Below are positions 12,139 through 25,052 of a stretch of DNA of 64,000 nucleotides, in pieces (the stretch's first letter is position 1; each line of letters opens with the position of its first letter). The DNA is from Adenophora triphylla var. japonica (Eukaryota; Streptophyta; Magnoliopsida; Asterales; Campanulaceae). The stretch spans positions 124,001-188,000 of the forward strand of contig JAFEMH010003609.1 of assembly GCA_022495995.1 (NCBI GenBank). Reading direction: 5' to 3'. The notes beneath the pieces are model-generated. The model was not told the DNA's origin. It saw only the letters and a list, made by a program, of their open reading frames with translations, and searched no databases. Position numbers and translations under genes: made by a program.

Positions 12139-12444
12139 GATTCTTTGCATGTTACAGCATGAATATACAATTGCAACATTGACCGACTGAATTTTAGAAA
12201 AAAAAAATGGTATTTAAATATTTTAGTGTATAAGTACATAAAAAAGTCTTGACAATTTTAAAATTTGCATCACGAATGTAAGTATGAACCATAACTTTTT
12301 ATTCGATGATGAATAATTTAAAAATTTCCTAAAAACTTAAACATTCATTTTAAAATAATACTTATAAAAATTTAGATATTCATTTCAAAATGATACAAGT
12401 ACAATAATTTGGAATGTAAATATACTGTGAAACAAGACTTTTAA

Positions 12445-12677
12445 GGGTCGTTTGGTTGCCCTTCTTATGACCGGATATGATTATTAGTCCAATAAGCTTG
12501 ATATTTGGTAGATTAAATGCAATTGAAGTAATAATTCAAACAATTTGGATAAGGCATCTTATCATCTCTTATCCCCTTCATATTTTTTCCAAAAAAATGG
12601 TAATATTATTAATCCATGAATTAATAATCTCTTTACTATTAATACAGATTAATCCTATCAGGTTATCAAACGAGTCC
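12445..12677. mobile_element. Tourist/Harbinger-like MITE
   Basis: The ends GGGTCGTTTGGTTGCC and GGTTATCAAACGAGTCC are inverted repeats, with TTAA on the left and TTA on the right, fitting the 3-bp TWA duplication of PIF/Harbinger elements. Confidence 0.75.
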
Positions 12678-12744
12678 TTAGTTTTATTTCTAACGTCATT
12701 ATATGAAAACATAAGGAGATATTTTATTGAGTTTAACAGCAAGC

Positions 12745-12747
<3 letters not shown>

Positions 12748-12831
<84 letters not shown>

Positions 12832-12856
12832 TAATAATAATAATAAATAATAATAG
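12748..12856. repeat. (TAA)n microsatellite
   Basis: About 35 TAA units with a few interruptions. Confidence 0.95.
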
Positions 12857-13169
12857 AATTTAACGATACATTTTAAATAATAAAAAAATTATTTATTTTG
12901 AGACGAATTTAATATTAGTGTTTTGTTGTTTAGTTTGCAAGTTGCAACGCTATTTCGGCAATAGCTTGCGTGAGGATTTGTCACTATTAATTAATTAAGT
13001 GCAAGCATGAATGCAAGAGACCAATCTTGACTACTTATTACTTAAGCCACAAAAATGTTTTTAATTTACACGTACAAAGAGATCCTTTACATTTCCAAAA
13101 TAACTGAGTTATTTTATTCAATTAATTTAAGAGTATAACAACAACATAATTTTAATTTTAGTTCCAAAA

Positions 13170-14010
13170 TAATTTAATTTAATCTCAACTCGTATCGTTT
13201 TCAATAAAGTCTTCTCCTACTACTACTCACAATTTTATCACTTCTCCGCTCTTTAGGCTTACTAATCATTGAATCACTCGATCTCCGTCTCACATGAACA
13301 AACCACATTGAACAATTCTCGCTCATTTTATCTTCGATGAGTGTAACTTCTACTTTTACTCTGATTACCTCATTCCTTAACTATCCTTTCTTTTATCTTT
13401 ACACATTCATCATGACATACGCATTTTCGTCACACTTATCTTATGAACATGGCATTATTTCACGTTGCAACATGCGGTGTCAAATAATAATGCATGTCAT
13501 GCCTAATTGTCATACAATATACTCCCTCCGTCCCAATAAAAGCTTCACTAATTTTCTAAAAGTGCGTCCCGTTAGAAGCTTCACCTTTTTTAAAATGACA
13601 AAGAATCTTTACTATTTCACCCACTCATTCTCTCTCTTATTTTACTATTACACTCACAACATTTTTCAAATTTACTATTTCCTCCACTCTTTCTCTCTCT
13701 TATTTTACTATTACACTCACAACATTTTCTCCACCCTTAATTTGCATGTCGAGCCAAAATGATGAAGCAATTATCGGGACGGAGGGAGTAATTTTCTTTT
13801 AATCTACGTGACATGCCGCGATCACGTAAAAACCTTGTCGCAGTCTACCGCTTCATCCACCCTTCTTTAATTCTATCAGTCAGATCTCTATCTAATTTTT
13901 CATCATTTTTTGAATAATAGATTCAAGATAACGTCTAAAGCTTTAACAATATTTCCATCAATGTGATCATCTCTACCTACTTGCTTTCAACTTTGCCAAA
14001 CTTATTTTCC
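13170..14010 (-). mobile_element. RTE-type LINE remnant (3' part of RT ORF), split by a MITE
   Basis: The segments before 13521 and after 13791 align with 63590-64000, which I recognise as the C-terminal end of an RTE-clade reverse-transcriptase ORF read on the minus strand (family motifs around MPDRLK, GTECW and MRMLRWMCGH, here heavily mutated). The ORF is destroyed. A Stowaway MITE at 13522-13788 interrupts it. Both borders are approximate. Confidence 0.68.
13522..13788. mobile_element. Stowaway MITE inside the LINE remnant
   Basis: Starts CTCCCTCCGTCCCAATAAAA, ends TTATCGGGACGGAGGGAG, flanked by TA. It has an internal duplication of about 65 bp (CACTC[A/T]TTCTCTCTCTTATT occurs twice). 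Confidence 0.92.
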
Positions 14011-14019
14011 ACTTGTTCT

Positions 14020-14232
14020 TTGTTAATACGAAGGTAATTTGAACAATAAATTGGAATTAATAAAATTAATGATAATGAAAATTTAAAACTTGTTATTAAT
14101 ACACCATTATAATTACTATCAATAACAATTTTTGGATTTCTATTATAATAATTAAATTTATCTAAAAGTATTAATCAAAATACCTTTGTTGATAACAAGA
14201 AAAGTAGAAAAAACATTTTGTGACGGATGGAG
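14020..14232. mobile_element. Eroded Stowaway MITE
   Basis: The right end ATTTTGTGACGGATGGAG is followed by TA. The left arm has lost its CTCCCTCC end but keeps AATACGAAGGTAATTTGAAC, mirrored by AATACCTTTGTTGATA. Same subfamily as 5112-5348. Confidence 0.68.
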
Positions 14233-14234
14233 TA

Positions 14235-15708
14235 TTAGAATAAACATTGACAAAAAATAAAAAAAATAATAATATGATTATTGTAATTAAATTATCAAAA
14301 TTTTCATTGACGCACCATTAAATATATTATATCAATATAATTACGGAGTATACAGTTTTGTAAGATTATTTTTATATAATTGCTTAAAAAAAAACATGAA
14401 GATTGAATTAATGAAAGTGTGTGAAAGGAGAAGAGAAAATGAAAGAAAATGAAAGAAAAGGAAGAAAAGAAAACAACGTTATTGGACTAAATCACAGATT
14501 TGGTCATATGGTTACTTACCCCACAAGATGTAGACAAATTCCAAAACACATGTGCTTCTATGTTAGTTCTAACCCTAGTGCCTTCAGCCAAATCAAGACA
14601 TATATAAGACCAGTGAATTTTCAATATTACAAATAAACTCTCGCCATTAGAAATATTAGATTACCCTCGCTCTCATTTTTGATCAAATGTTTGTCCGCTC
14701 TTATACCTTACGTATAATACTAGTTCACCTCTTATACCAAAGGTAAAAGGGTCTTTTTATCACTTTTTCTCAATTTTTAAGAAAATAAAAAAAAACTCTG
14801 ATCTTTTATCGAGGCCGAATCTTATACTTTAATTATATGACCAAATAAAATCCTATACCAAAAGTATAAGAATCATTTTTCACTATTTTTCTCATTTTTA
14901 AGAAGAAGAATTTTTTTTTTGATATTTTATTAAAATTGACTTTTATACTTTAAATAAAATTTCATACCAAAAGTAAAAGTATAAGAGTCATCTTCTATAT
15001 CATTACAACCAATGAATTACAATCAATATACTCAAATCATACAACCAAAATCCAGTCTCCAATCCAAAACTAAAATGAGTAGAACACAAATAAAAATGAG
15101 CAGACCAAATCAATACTCAAATCATTTTTACAATTATTGTAAATAAAAATGAGTAGAACACAATTATTGTACTTTAAATAAATCATTTTTCCTCAAGTTT
15201 CTCATTAATTTAAATGTCCTATAAATTCTTATTAAGTAATATATTATACTGCATTCTATATGCAATATTTAAAAATTATGATACAGCATCCTCGACGGTC
15301 AACGATCGCTAGAATCTGGTCGTCGAACTCGCTGGAATCCGGTCAATGGTCGCCGGAATCCGGTCAAAGGGTTCGCCGGCTGCTGGCGCCACTTGTTATC
15401 ATCAATGTTCTATAATATGAGTATACAATATTATTCATTGTATTGTATACATTATTATTACAGAATAATACAACATGATAATACATGGAAAGGAACTATG
15501 GGACATTATAAAACTTTTTTAGAACTTATAAGTCATTCTCCATAATTGTTTTCGATCAATCGTGGTAAATCAAGTAACCGGTTGTTCATGCAAACATTGT
15601 TTGCTCTCTATTTCTCTCTTCTGCGGCAAAGATTTCTAAGACTTGGGGTTTGTTTGATTTCAACTTCTTTTATAGTTTATACCATAAGTCTAAGTACTAA
15701 ATGTCAAT
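14235..15708. other. AT-rich region without genes
   Basis: Three degenerate copies (about 14700-14990) of a unit with TATACCAAAAGTATAAGA and CATTTTTAAGAA. A short GC-rich tandem stretch (15295-15385) repeats CTGGAATCCGGTC-like words. No coding region can be supported. Confidence 0.5.
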
Positions 15709-16459
15709 TGATAATGCCAAAAACGTTTGTATCAGCCCAAATCTAGTGACAGGTTGTATCATATATGTTTGAATAGCCTGTAAAAGATAAACAAACACGT
15801 AAACTAAGCCGAGGGGCTTCACTAGCGAAGGACCTTCGGCGTGAGAGTAAGTATTTGTGTGATATAGAGAGCAAATCAATTGACAAGAGTTTATAATCAA
15901 AAGATGCGTTACCAAAATATGTGAATTATGGCTTGTATTTATAGTTGTAGGATGTAGAGTCCCACTTGAAATAGAAAGTTGTGTGAGAGAAGGTTATGAT
16001 CCTAGTTGGATTATAACTATCCACAATTCTTGTTTAAGTATGATTAGGTAATTGACTTCTGCACGTGTTCCTAGGAGGCAAACTCCTTAGCATATAAAGT
16101 TTGGTCGACTTGATGAACGTCGAGGAAGAGAGAAGCAAAGATTGGAAAGCCCATTTCTCTGCCTAGATGATGACTGAGGAATGTCTCCTCGTCTTTTGAT
16201 AAAGCCCTCGTCTGCTTTGATGGATGCCTTGCTCCGCATTTGAGAGGTGCCTTGTCGGCATGTATCAGTATTGTTTCCTTAGCCATTTTGTTCACTCTGA
16301 TATGTCTAGGTCGACATAGTGAGAAATGACGAGTAGGCATGACAAGCATAGGTAAAGCAGGCCCCCTATGTCGTACTGAGACTTATATGAATTATATTTT
16401 GGATTCAATCCAATAGGGTCTTGCCCGTCTTATAACCTAAGTTAGTGCATCACCGTTCA
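15709..16459 (-). mobile_element. Solo LTR of the 43315-47545 element family
   Basis: The reverse complement aligns with the LTRs at 43315-44067 and 46790-47545, including the segments CTCTCACRCC...CCGAAGG and CAGGCTATTCAA. It starts TG and ends CA, with a 5-bp duplication TCAAT at 15704-15708 and 16460-16464. No internal domain is attached, as left by LTR-LTR recombination. Confidence 0.88.
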
Positions 16460-16571
16460 TCAATCTTTTGCAAAAAAAAAAAAAAATAAAAAAAATTAAC
16501 AATTACACCACATATTTAACAAAGCTAATCTTCAGCAAAGCATCATTTCAAGTTTACAATTCCACCACGTA

Positions 16572-16878
16572 CTCTCTCCGTTCCCGTCGAAGTGTCTCAA
16601 CTTTTTTTTTTGAGTGTCTCATTTAAAATGTCTCAACTCAAAAAAGAAAAGTTTTTTATTACTTTTTTTTAATGTGAGACCCAGTTGTCATACTCACAAT
16701 AAATATCCACTAACTATTCCTTACCCCACTTTCTTTTTCCTACGTCACTTTTCATACTCACAACATTTATTTTACTATACATTTTTTAAAATTTTTTTGC
16801 AGTATATATATTCCTTCCTTAATTCCCGCGTGCATGATTAATTTTGGTACACTTCGGCTTCGGTCGGGAAGGAGGGAG
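16572..16878. mobile_element. Stowaway MITE
   Basis: Left end CTCTCTCCGTTCCCGTCGAA, right end TTCGGTCGGGAAGGAGGGAG, flanked by TA at 16570-16571 and 16879-16880. Confidence 0.88.
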
Positions 16879-17061
16879 TAATTTTTTTTTGTTACCAGCT
16901 ACAAGTCCAAGTACAGAGTACCAAAGTTTTGAAAGAAGAGAAAAATCAAGTAGAAGGATCTGAACAACTGGATTCAAATTGAACAAATTTATAACTCCAT
17001 AGCTTTTAAAGAGAGAAAAATATTCAGATCTGAACTAGAGAGGAGGGGGTGCATTGAGAAC

Positions 17062-17883
17062 TGATGAGCCCGGATCTACTGGATCGGGCCCGCGCTCGGT
17101 CTAGTCCAAGGAACCAGTGACGTAGCAGTTCCTAGACCGCTGAGGGAAGACCGCGGACAAATAGGCCCTTGTGGTCAAGACCGCGTCCCTCCTCGCATCG
17201 TCCTCATCGGGGACCATTGGGACCCTGCTCGCTGGATCCGTGCCCGCATGAGCCATGACCGCATCAACCGTGCTCGCGTCATATATCTTTGACCGCGGGC
17301 ACATGCTGCTTCCCGGTTAATGTCAAGCCTTACTGAGCAAGTTAGCTTGCGGCTCACGACGGGCCACTTGCCGGCTCCCCATCACGCATTCAATGCGGCT
17401 CGGTCCGGCGCCTACTATTCCATTTAATGCACTAAGCCGGCTACACGGCCCATGTCACTTTCAGCCATGTCCCACAGACAGTCAATGTTCCCTCCCTGAC
17501 AGGACCAATTAGCTGCGGACACGTGTAGCTGGTCAAGTACCAAAGTGCCCCCTAGGGCTGATCTCATGGCTTACATCAACAAGCACCATGGCATTGCCTA
17601 TAAATAGAAGGCCTTTACCCCCTTGGGCAAGGTAAGTTCCATATACAATTGAGTAGACTCTATTACTCTCTAAACCTAAACACACACACACACTCCATAG
17701 GTATTCAAAGCCTTATTACTCAGTATTCTTACTCTCACACCCGAGGGCCTGAGTTGGAGTAACATCCAACTTTGACCGTAACGGTGCTTGTTTGTGTTGT
17801 GATCTAGGTACATCCAACCACCAAAAATATCCTAGCCAGGTATCCTTGAACCGCTCCTGACCCTGAAAAGCTTGGCGTCATCA
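17062..17883 (+). repeat. 5' LTR of the Tat-type element
   Basis: TG...CA borders. The first ~400 bp differ from the 3' LTR at many sites and indels; the last ~400 bp are nearly identical. A TATA box (TATAAATAG, 17599-17607) marks the probable promoter. Confidence 0.95.
17599..17607 (+). promoter_or_regulatory. LTR TATA box
   Basis: TATAAATAG in the conserved half of the LTR, unchanged in the 3' LTR at about 29633-29641. Transcription would start about 30 bp downstream. Confidence 0.65.
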
Positions 17884-17884
17884 G

Positions 17885-17902
17885 TGGTTCCATTGCCGGG
17901 AA
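17885..17902 (+). other. Primer-binding site of the Tat-type element
   Basis: TGGTTCCATTGCCGGGAA begins one base after the LTR end. A TGG start complements a tRNA CCA end; which tRNA cannot be told without comparison. Confidence 0.7.
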
Positions 17903-18016
17903 TCGACTTTCTTTCGTTTTCTCGTTAAAAATCTTTTGTTTTCAAGGCACCTCACGTGTCCTAAACAAATTCAGCTTAGAAAGGCTCTTCTTTTTCCATC
18001 ATCTTCTTTCCAGAAT

Positions 18017-19216
18017 ATGGCTAGAATATTGGAAAATGCTGGTCACTTGACCCTAGAGGAGGATGATCAAGCCTCACCCTCCGTCATTAATAAAGGCAAG
18101 GCCCCAAACTCAGTTTTCAATAGAATGGGGGCACGTTCCCAGCCACCAAACACCCTCTCTCCTGGTCAGAAAGCCTTGCACAAGCTCACAGACCAGATAC
18201 GTGCTGAAAAGGCACAAGCCCTACTAAACAATAGCCCAAAAACTCCCCAAGCTCACATAAAAAACACCACTCTAACCACCCCACTTTTCCCAGAGCAAAT
18301 CCACGAGAAGGAAGGAAATCCTGGCCTCAGTCCAAGCGGTCGCGGAGGCCGTGGCCATCAACGACGCGGAGATGGAAATGTTTGAAATAGAGGCCAATGG
18401 AGGGCTACGGTTCCCTCGAGGGTCACAAAGATTCTCCCAACGAGCTCCGCTAACTCGCTTGCTAGTCAGTGTGGGGGCAAAGCCGGGTTGAACCGGCCCT
18501 TGAATGCGGACAGGCCGGCCAGCGGAGCGTGGTACATGTAGAGGATAGCGAGGAGATTGGGGAAGAGGCACAGGCAAACCACCGTGCGAGGTCCAAAGCC
18601 AGACCCTTGGCTCCGGCCAAGGGAGAAGGCCGTGACTCCACGAGCTAAGAAGCGAAGGTTGATGATCGTAACCACGAGTTTGTGGAATTTATGCGAGAAG
18701 ATGTGGGAGACCCATCGAAGGTCGCCCCGAAGTGTGGCCGCACCATGGACGCCTTCAACGATAAAATTGTGCGGGCACCGATCCAGAGGGGCAAACCCCC
18801 CCAGATGGACGCCTATGACGGATCCAAAAATGCCAAGAGTCATATGGGAAGATTTGAGGGCCAGATGGCTTTATTCTCCGCGGACGAGTCAGTGATGTGT
18901 AAAGCTTTGGCTGCGACCTTCACGAGCAAGGCCCTATCTTGGATGCTAGCCCTCAAGCCCGGTGTATCCGGTCATTCGGCCGGTTCGAGTTCTCTTCCTC
19001 AATGCCTTTGCCGGAGCGAGTGTGCCCGCTAGACCAAAGACAGATCTTGTCCGTGTCAGCGTGCACCAAACGAGCCTACAAAAGATTATATATCCCGGTT
19101 CGGGGAAGGTGAGCGAGGAGATTGTGGACTGGAAGAAGGAGATATCGAGACTATGTTTTGAGGGCGGCCTCGGTTCCTCCTTCCTCAAAATGAATTTTGC
19201 CTCCAAAGAAACCTAA
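18017..19216 (+). pseudogene. gag pseudogene of the Tat-type element
   Basis: The ATG at 18017 opens a frame to 18385 that lacks known motifs. A second frame (18682-19032) carries typical plant gag capsid features: a YDGS segment, a QMALF stretch, CKALAATFTSKALSWM and a LKPG motif. The sequence then moves to a third frame (to 19216). At least two frameshifts therefore break it. The nucleocapsid-like HNDHGHGTEDC motif follows at about 19530-19560 in the next frame, joined to the protease. The product would have packaged the element RNA. Confidence 0.82.
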
Positions 19217-19438
19217 ATCGATGGAGGAAATGTATGAAAGGGCCTCGGCCATTGCCTCCGCCGAAGAGCTGGGTGTGCCGCTCCCCGATCTTACGCAAAA
19301 GAAAGGATAAGCCAAGTCCAGGAGACCACCCCGCAGCCTGCTCACACCAATAATCGGGGCAAAAACAGTAGGCCGGGGATCGAGAAAAGCTCAAAAGGCT
19401 ATGGCCGAAACAGTTTACACAGAGCTCACCGACCCGAG

Positions 19439-22400
19439 GTGGTGATCATGAGAGCCTCGAGACTTTCCTGCTCCTCCCCCATGCTTCGAAAGCCAAATGA
19501 GAGGAGTAGACTTAAGTTAAGTGAGTATCACAACGACCACGGGCACGGAACTGAGGACTGTTTCCAGCTGAAGCGAGTAATCCAGCAGAAAATCAATAAC
19601 GGGGAGCTAACCAAGTGGGTTAAGGGAAACAATACTGCCCCCAATAACAATGATCAGCAGCGGGCACGACACACGCGGGGACCAGAGAGAAATGAAAGAG
19701 ACAATTTTGAGGATGACGATGGAGACTACAACATAAACTTCATCGGAGAAGAACCTCCCTCCAACAAACAGCTCTCCCTCCAAATCCGGACACTAGAAAA
19801 AGTTTTCTCCATCCCCGCAATGGCTCCGGAAGAAGAGCAAGAAATTGGGTTCAAAAGGAGTGAACTTGCCTCCTCCACCTTTCATTCCACCCAGCCCCTC
19901 ACCCTGAGAATGAAGATCAACCGGGCAAACATTGGCCGAGTGTTGATAGATACTGGAGCTGCCCGCGACATACTCTACTACCATACTTTGGTTGGAATGA
20001 GAATGACTGAAGCACATCTTACTCCATATGCGGGCATGCTCGAAGGCTTCACTAACCACGCTGTAAGGGTAAAGGGGACGATTGTGTTTGACGTAACTAT
20101 TGGGGAAAAACCCATGCAGAAGACGGCCAAGATAACTTTCATGGTGGTCGATCTTCCTTCCCAGTACAATGCCATTCTCGGCGTAACTGCTCAGGCCGAA
20201 TTGGGAATAGTTGCGTCCGTCCCCCACCAAAGGGTGAAATTTAACACCCCGGGCGGGGTTGCTACCATCAAGAACCAGCCCGGGAGATTCCTCCGAGCAC
20301 TGGAAGAAAAAAGGAAAGAGCAGAAAGGACAGTGTATCCTCCCGGGCGAGGACAAAATGATAGAGGGAAAAGGCGAGGACAAATCAAAAAAGGGGAAAAC
20401 TCTTGCACTCCCGCCGCCACCCGTACCGATTGGCATGCTTTCTTTCCATTCCACGAAGGTGGAGCTCAAGATGAGCAGAAAATCGAAGCAGTTGGCTGCC
20501 CCTGTTGAGGGAGGGTATATTGATCGAGGAATAGAGGGGGAAATTGACCGTGATATCATATACTCTATGGCAACATTGACTGGAGCTCAAGTCAACCCCC
20601 CTACCATTGTTATTGACTCCTTGCACAACCGAGAAATCAGTGACCTAAAACCTAACGACGAGCTCGAGGAGGTGGTAATCAACCCCCACTTCCCCGAGCA
20701 AACTGTTAAGGTAGGCCTGGAAATTCACAGCGAGGAGAGAAGGATACTCATCGAGTTCCTTAGAGCAAATTGCGATGTGTTCGCTTGGAGGGTGGAGGAT
20801 ATGCAAGGCATCAGCGAGGACGTGATCCTCCATAAAATCAACGATGACCCATCCTTCAAAAACATCCATCAGAAATCAAGGTACTTCTCCCCGGAGAAGG
20901 AGATCGCGATCAAGGAAGAGGTAGAAAAACTGCTAAAGGCGGGGATAATAAAGGAGATCTCCTACCCCAAATGGCTGGCCAATGTGGTCATGGTTAAGAA
21001 ATCCAATGGTAAATGGAGGATGTGCGTTGATTTCACCGATCTCAACAAGGCATGCCCCAAAGATTGCTTCCCTCTTCCTCGCATAGACAGATTGGTGGAT
21101 TCTATAGCCGGACACAGAGTTCTAAGCTTCATTGATGCATACTCCGGCTACCATCAGATCCAGATGGCTCCTGAAGATGTCCGCTCTGTAGCTTTCATCG
21201 CCGCGGCAAGCCATACCGCTACACTATGATGCCCTTTGGGCCGAAAAATGCAGGAGCCACATATCGCCGCATGGTCAATCTGGTCTTTAAAAACCAACTA
21301 GGCGTAAATCTTGAGGCCTACATTGACGACATGGTCATAAAAACTAAGGAAAACTCCCACGAGCTCGATGTGGAGGAAACCTTCAAAAACTTGCGCCACA
21401 ACAACATGAAGCTAAACCCTCTTAAGTGCGCTTTCGGGGTCAAGGCTAGCAAGTTCCTCGGATTCATGGTCAACCAAAGAGGGATAGAGGCTAATCCAGA
21501 GAAAATCCAGGCCCTATTGGACATGAAACCTCCGGCCTGCGTGAAGGATGTACAAAAACTCAATGGTCGCATCACCGCACTTGGCCGCTTCATCTCGCGG
21601 TCAGCAGAGAGATGCCTCCCCTTCTTCAAAACTCTCAAAGGGGGGAAGAGAGCTGATGAATTTGCATGGAGCACTGAGTGCCATCAAGCTTTCGAAGAAG
21701 TCAAGACATACCTCGGGCAGCCACCTCTACTCAAAGCCGGTGCCCTGAGAAGAGCTCTTTTTATATTTAGTCAGCATCGATCCGGGCAAGAGCCGCCGTT
21801 CTTGTAAGGGAGGAAGATAACTCCCAAAACCAGCTTTATTATGTATCCAAGGCACCGTCCGCCGTAGAAGGGCGTTATCTTAATATAGAAAAGTTAGCTT
21901 ACGCTTTGCTTGTATCCGTCGAAAATTAAGAGCCTACTTTTCTCGCACATCCTATAACCGTACTAACCGAGGCCCCGCTTAGAAAGGTTTTACATAAACC
22001 AGAGTCCCTGGGAGAATGCTAGCTTGGTCTATAGATCTCACCGAGTTCCGTATCACCTACTCCCGAGAAAGACAATCAAAGCGCAGCCTTAGTTGATTTT
22101 GTAGTAGAATCATCATTCAAATTAGCGGACGGCGACCTCGGAAAAGAAAGCGAGCGTAATCGAAGATGACCCAGAAAGCCCGAGCACAGAAATTGTTCAA
22201 CCAAGGGAGCGTCCAGAAGAGGTGTGGATTTTATATGTGGACGGCTCCGCGAGCAAGTTAATCAGTGGAGCGGGCATACTTCTGATCGCACCCTGCGGGG
22301 AGAAATTTATGAGGGCCTTGAGATTCAAGTTCGAGGCATCAAACAATCAGGCTGAGTATGAAGCGATTATAGCGGGCATGGAATTGGCAAGAGACTTGGG

Positions 22401-23936
22401 AGTTCAGAATATTGAGATCAATAGTGACTCTCAGCTCATAGTTAATCAAATTAGGGGGGAGTATGATACTATCAACCCAGTACTAGCTCAGTACTGCGGC
22501 CTTGCAAAAACCCTCATCAAAAATTTCACTTACTATGAGCTGAACCAAGTCATGAGAGAGGATAATGTGGAAGCTGACCTCCTCTCAAGAATAACCGAGC
22601 AAGAAATTGGTGAATTGGAGACAGATTGCCAGATTGAATTCACGGAGAGACCTGCTATAGATCGAATTCAGATAAACAATATTGAGGATCAAGTAAGGGA
22701 CTGGGTAGATGAGATCAAGGATTACATTGAAAAGCAAACCCTCCCCGAGGATCCAGCAAAGGCTAGAGCCATTGGAAAGGTGTCCGCGAAATACCTCGTC
22801 CTCGATGGAGTACTTTTTCGACGATCATTCACCAAACCTCGCTCGGCATGCGTCAAAACTCACATGGTCACTAACTTACTCTATGAGGTCCATGAGGGAG
22901 TTTGTGGCGGGCACCCTGGTGCTCGCACCCTCTCGGACAAGATCAAATTCCAGGGTTTCTTTTGGCCTACGATGAGAAGGGATGCACAGGAGTATGTTAG
23001 AAAATGTGATAAGTGCCAGAGATTTGCGGACATCCCTAGACTACCATCAACAGAGCAGACTTTGGTTGTACCATCGTGGCCGTTTGATACGTGGGGGATA
23101 GATCTTATTGGACCATTTCCAACTGCTAGAGGAAGCATTAAGTACGCCGTGGTGGCCGTGGATTATTTTACCAAGTGGACGGAAGCAAAGGGCTTAGCCA
23201 CTATTTCCGAGGATAACACTATCAGTTTTGTCCACGACCACATCTATTGTCGATTTGGGGTTCCCCGAGCAATAATTTCAGATAATGGCACCCAATTCTC
23301 CGCAAAATTCACTGCTGAATGTGTGAGAATGAAGGTGCAACACCGTAAGTCCGCAGTTGCCTATCCTCGTGGAAATGGTCAAGTTCGAGGCAAGAAACAA
23401 GCTAGTCCTGACTGCCTTAAAGAAAAATTTGGAAGGACGAGGAGGACGATGGTTGGACGAGCTACATATCGCATTATGGATTGTCCGCACCACAATTAGA
23501 AATTCTACAGGAGAAACTCCTTTCTCGCTCACGTATGGGTCAGAGGCAATGGCTCCAGTTGAGGTAGCCCTACCCTCGTACAGAGTCACATACTTCGACG
23601 AGTCTCAAAATGAGGCAAACGAAGGTGTGACCTCGGACGATCTCGAAGGAAAGAGAATACGGGCATACGAAAAATGGTGAACTACAAGCGTAAGGCGAAG
23701 AAGCACCATGACAAGAGGGTAAATAGAAGGAGTTTTTCACTGGAGACTGGGTACTCGTAAGCGTAGAGGTCCAAGGGGCCCAACCTCGGTTTCAACAAGT
23801 CCGTCCCCGAAATGGGAAGGTCCATATGAGGTCACAAGGATAGTCAAAGAGGGCACCTACATATTGCGACCAAAAGAGGGAGAAGAGCTTAAGCATACAT
23901 GGAACAAATGATCACCTTAGAAAGTACTTCTTTTGA
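19439..23936 (+). pseudogene. pol pseudogene (protease, RT, RNase H, archaeal-type RNase H, integrase)
   Basis: The frame 19439-21229 holds the protease motif (LIDTGAARD, about 19943) and the first RT blocks (KWRMCVDFTDLNKACPKD, SFIDAYSGYHQI). A frameshift near 21226 moves to 21226-21807, with PFGPKNAGATYRRM and the catalytic YIDDM (21319-21333). The usual RNase H (about 21810-22200) is badly decayed. From 22222 a good frame holds the second RNase H (WILYVDGSAS, ASNNQAEYEA, INSDSQLI) and integrase: an H2C2 finger (HEGVCGGHP... CDKCQ) and the first two catalytic Asp (WGIDLIG, ISDNGTQF). A frameshift near 23380 falls at the expected catalytic Glu. The next frame runs to 23680 and C-terminal remnants end near 23936. 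Confidence 0.93.
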
Positions 23937-23939
23937 GAT

Positions 23940-25050
23940 CTTTGTAATTTTTTAAGGGAGTATAGACCTCTATATATATATAAGTGAGAAGTTATCATCA
24001 TATTTTGATGCAAAAATCAATTCCCACCAAATTTCAAAAGCTAGGGTGGATGCCCGCAGCGGATGCCAAATGGGTTCAAGAGCCAACATATGAGCTCCTA
24101 CTTACCGATGCGCAAAGATCTAAGGATCCGCATGCCTATATATGTACAAAGATCCATTACGATCCGTACTATGATCGCGGGAGGATACTCTCTCCGCCCG
24201 CGTGACACCACCAAAAATAAGTGGATATAGATGAACGTAGGTACAAAGGCCATGATGCCCGTGCCTACGGATTCTAGTAGGGACAATGACCAAGTCCGGA
24301 CCCTTTAATTGCGCGAAGGACCTCGTTAGGGCCGTTACTCGCATGCCTGTATGTGACAAAGGCCTACATATAAGCCCGTTCACCAGATCGCCACGAGACC
24401 CTCACGAAAAACCCTAGGGAGTTTTGAATAAAGGGTCAAATAAGTGAGAACCTCCAATAAGGGGATACGAGATGCCAGTGGGGTTAAAGGGCCTCTATGC
24501 TAAAATATGCTCCTACCTTTCGTTGCGCGGACAATAGCCTCACGGCCACCTTCTCGCATGCCCTATGAAAGTATGCTTGCCTTGGCTACTTTTGACTTAC
24601 ACCACAGCCGCAAGGTCGGGAATAAGTGTAAATGGATGAGAGTGATCAAACTAGTTTAACAAAGCCAAACAGACAAACGCGGTTAAGGCCTCAAAGTTTG
24701 CCACAAGGCTAAACAAACGCGATCATAGAAGAATAAGGCCGATTCTCACGAAAACCTAAGGGTTTTGAATAAAGAGTTAGGAAAACTCAAAAATGCGGGC
24801 AAAGGGCCTACTAAGCCGCCGCCCGCGTAAGGAGAGTATAAAGTTAATTGCAAGTCAAAAACGCTCGGAAAAAGTAATAGGCAAGAATGCAAGTACTGAG
24901 GTGCTCGAAAATTGCCAAACTACTCAAAATCGCCTACGAGACAAGCAATTAAGATAAATAGTAAAGGAGCCAAGTGGAGAAAAATTCTTCTATTAATGTT
25001 GAGGAAATATTTACAAAGTCCTAAACTATTACAAAAAGAAAAAGTAAAAA
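23940..25050. other. Non-coding spacer between pol and the antisense ORF
   Basis: Within the Tat-type element. No domain is visible. Several short words recur (CTCGCATGCC; GCCCGCGT near AGGATACTC and near AAGGAGAGT; two copies of AAACCCTAGGGAGTTTTGAA or AAACCTAAGGGTTTTGAA), giving it a tandem-duplicated look. Confidence 0.5.
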
Positions 25051-25052
25051 CC

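Larger units (their letters stand above)
10427..12444. other. AT-rich region without genes, with foldbacks and short repeats
   Basis: No coding signal. It holds two foldbacks (listed separately), about five copies of GAGTTTAGG[A/C]NTTAAAACA at 10785-10925, and four dispersed copies of TTGAATTCATGACCTT at 11403-11640. Confidence 0.6.

Noticed and set aside
19793..21674. Several minus-strand frames of 60-145 codons under gag-pol
   Set aside because: They lie opposite clear protease and reverse-transcriptase coding and show no domains.
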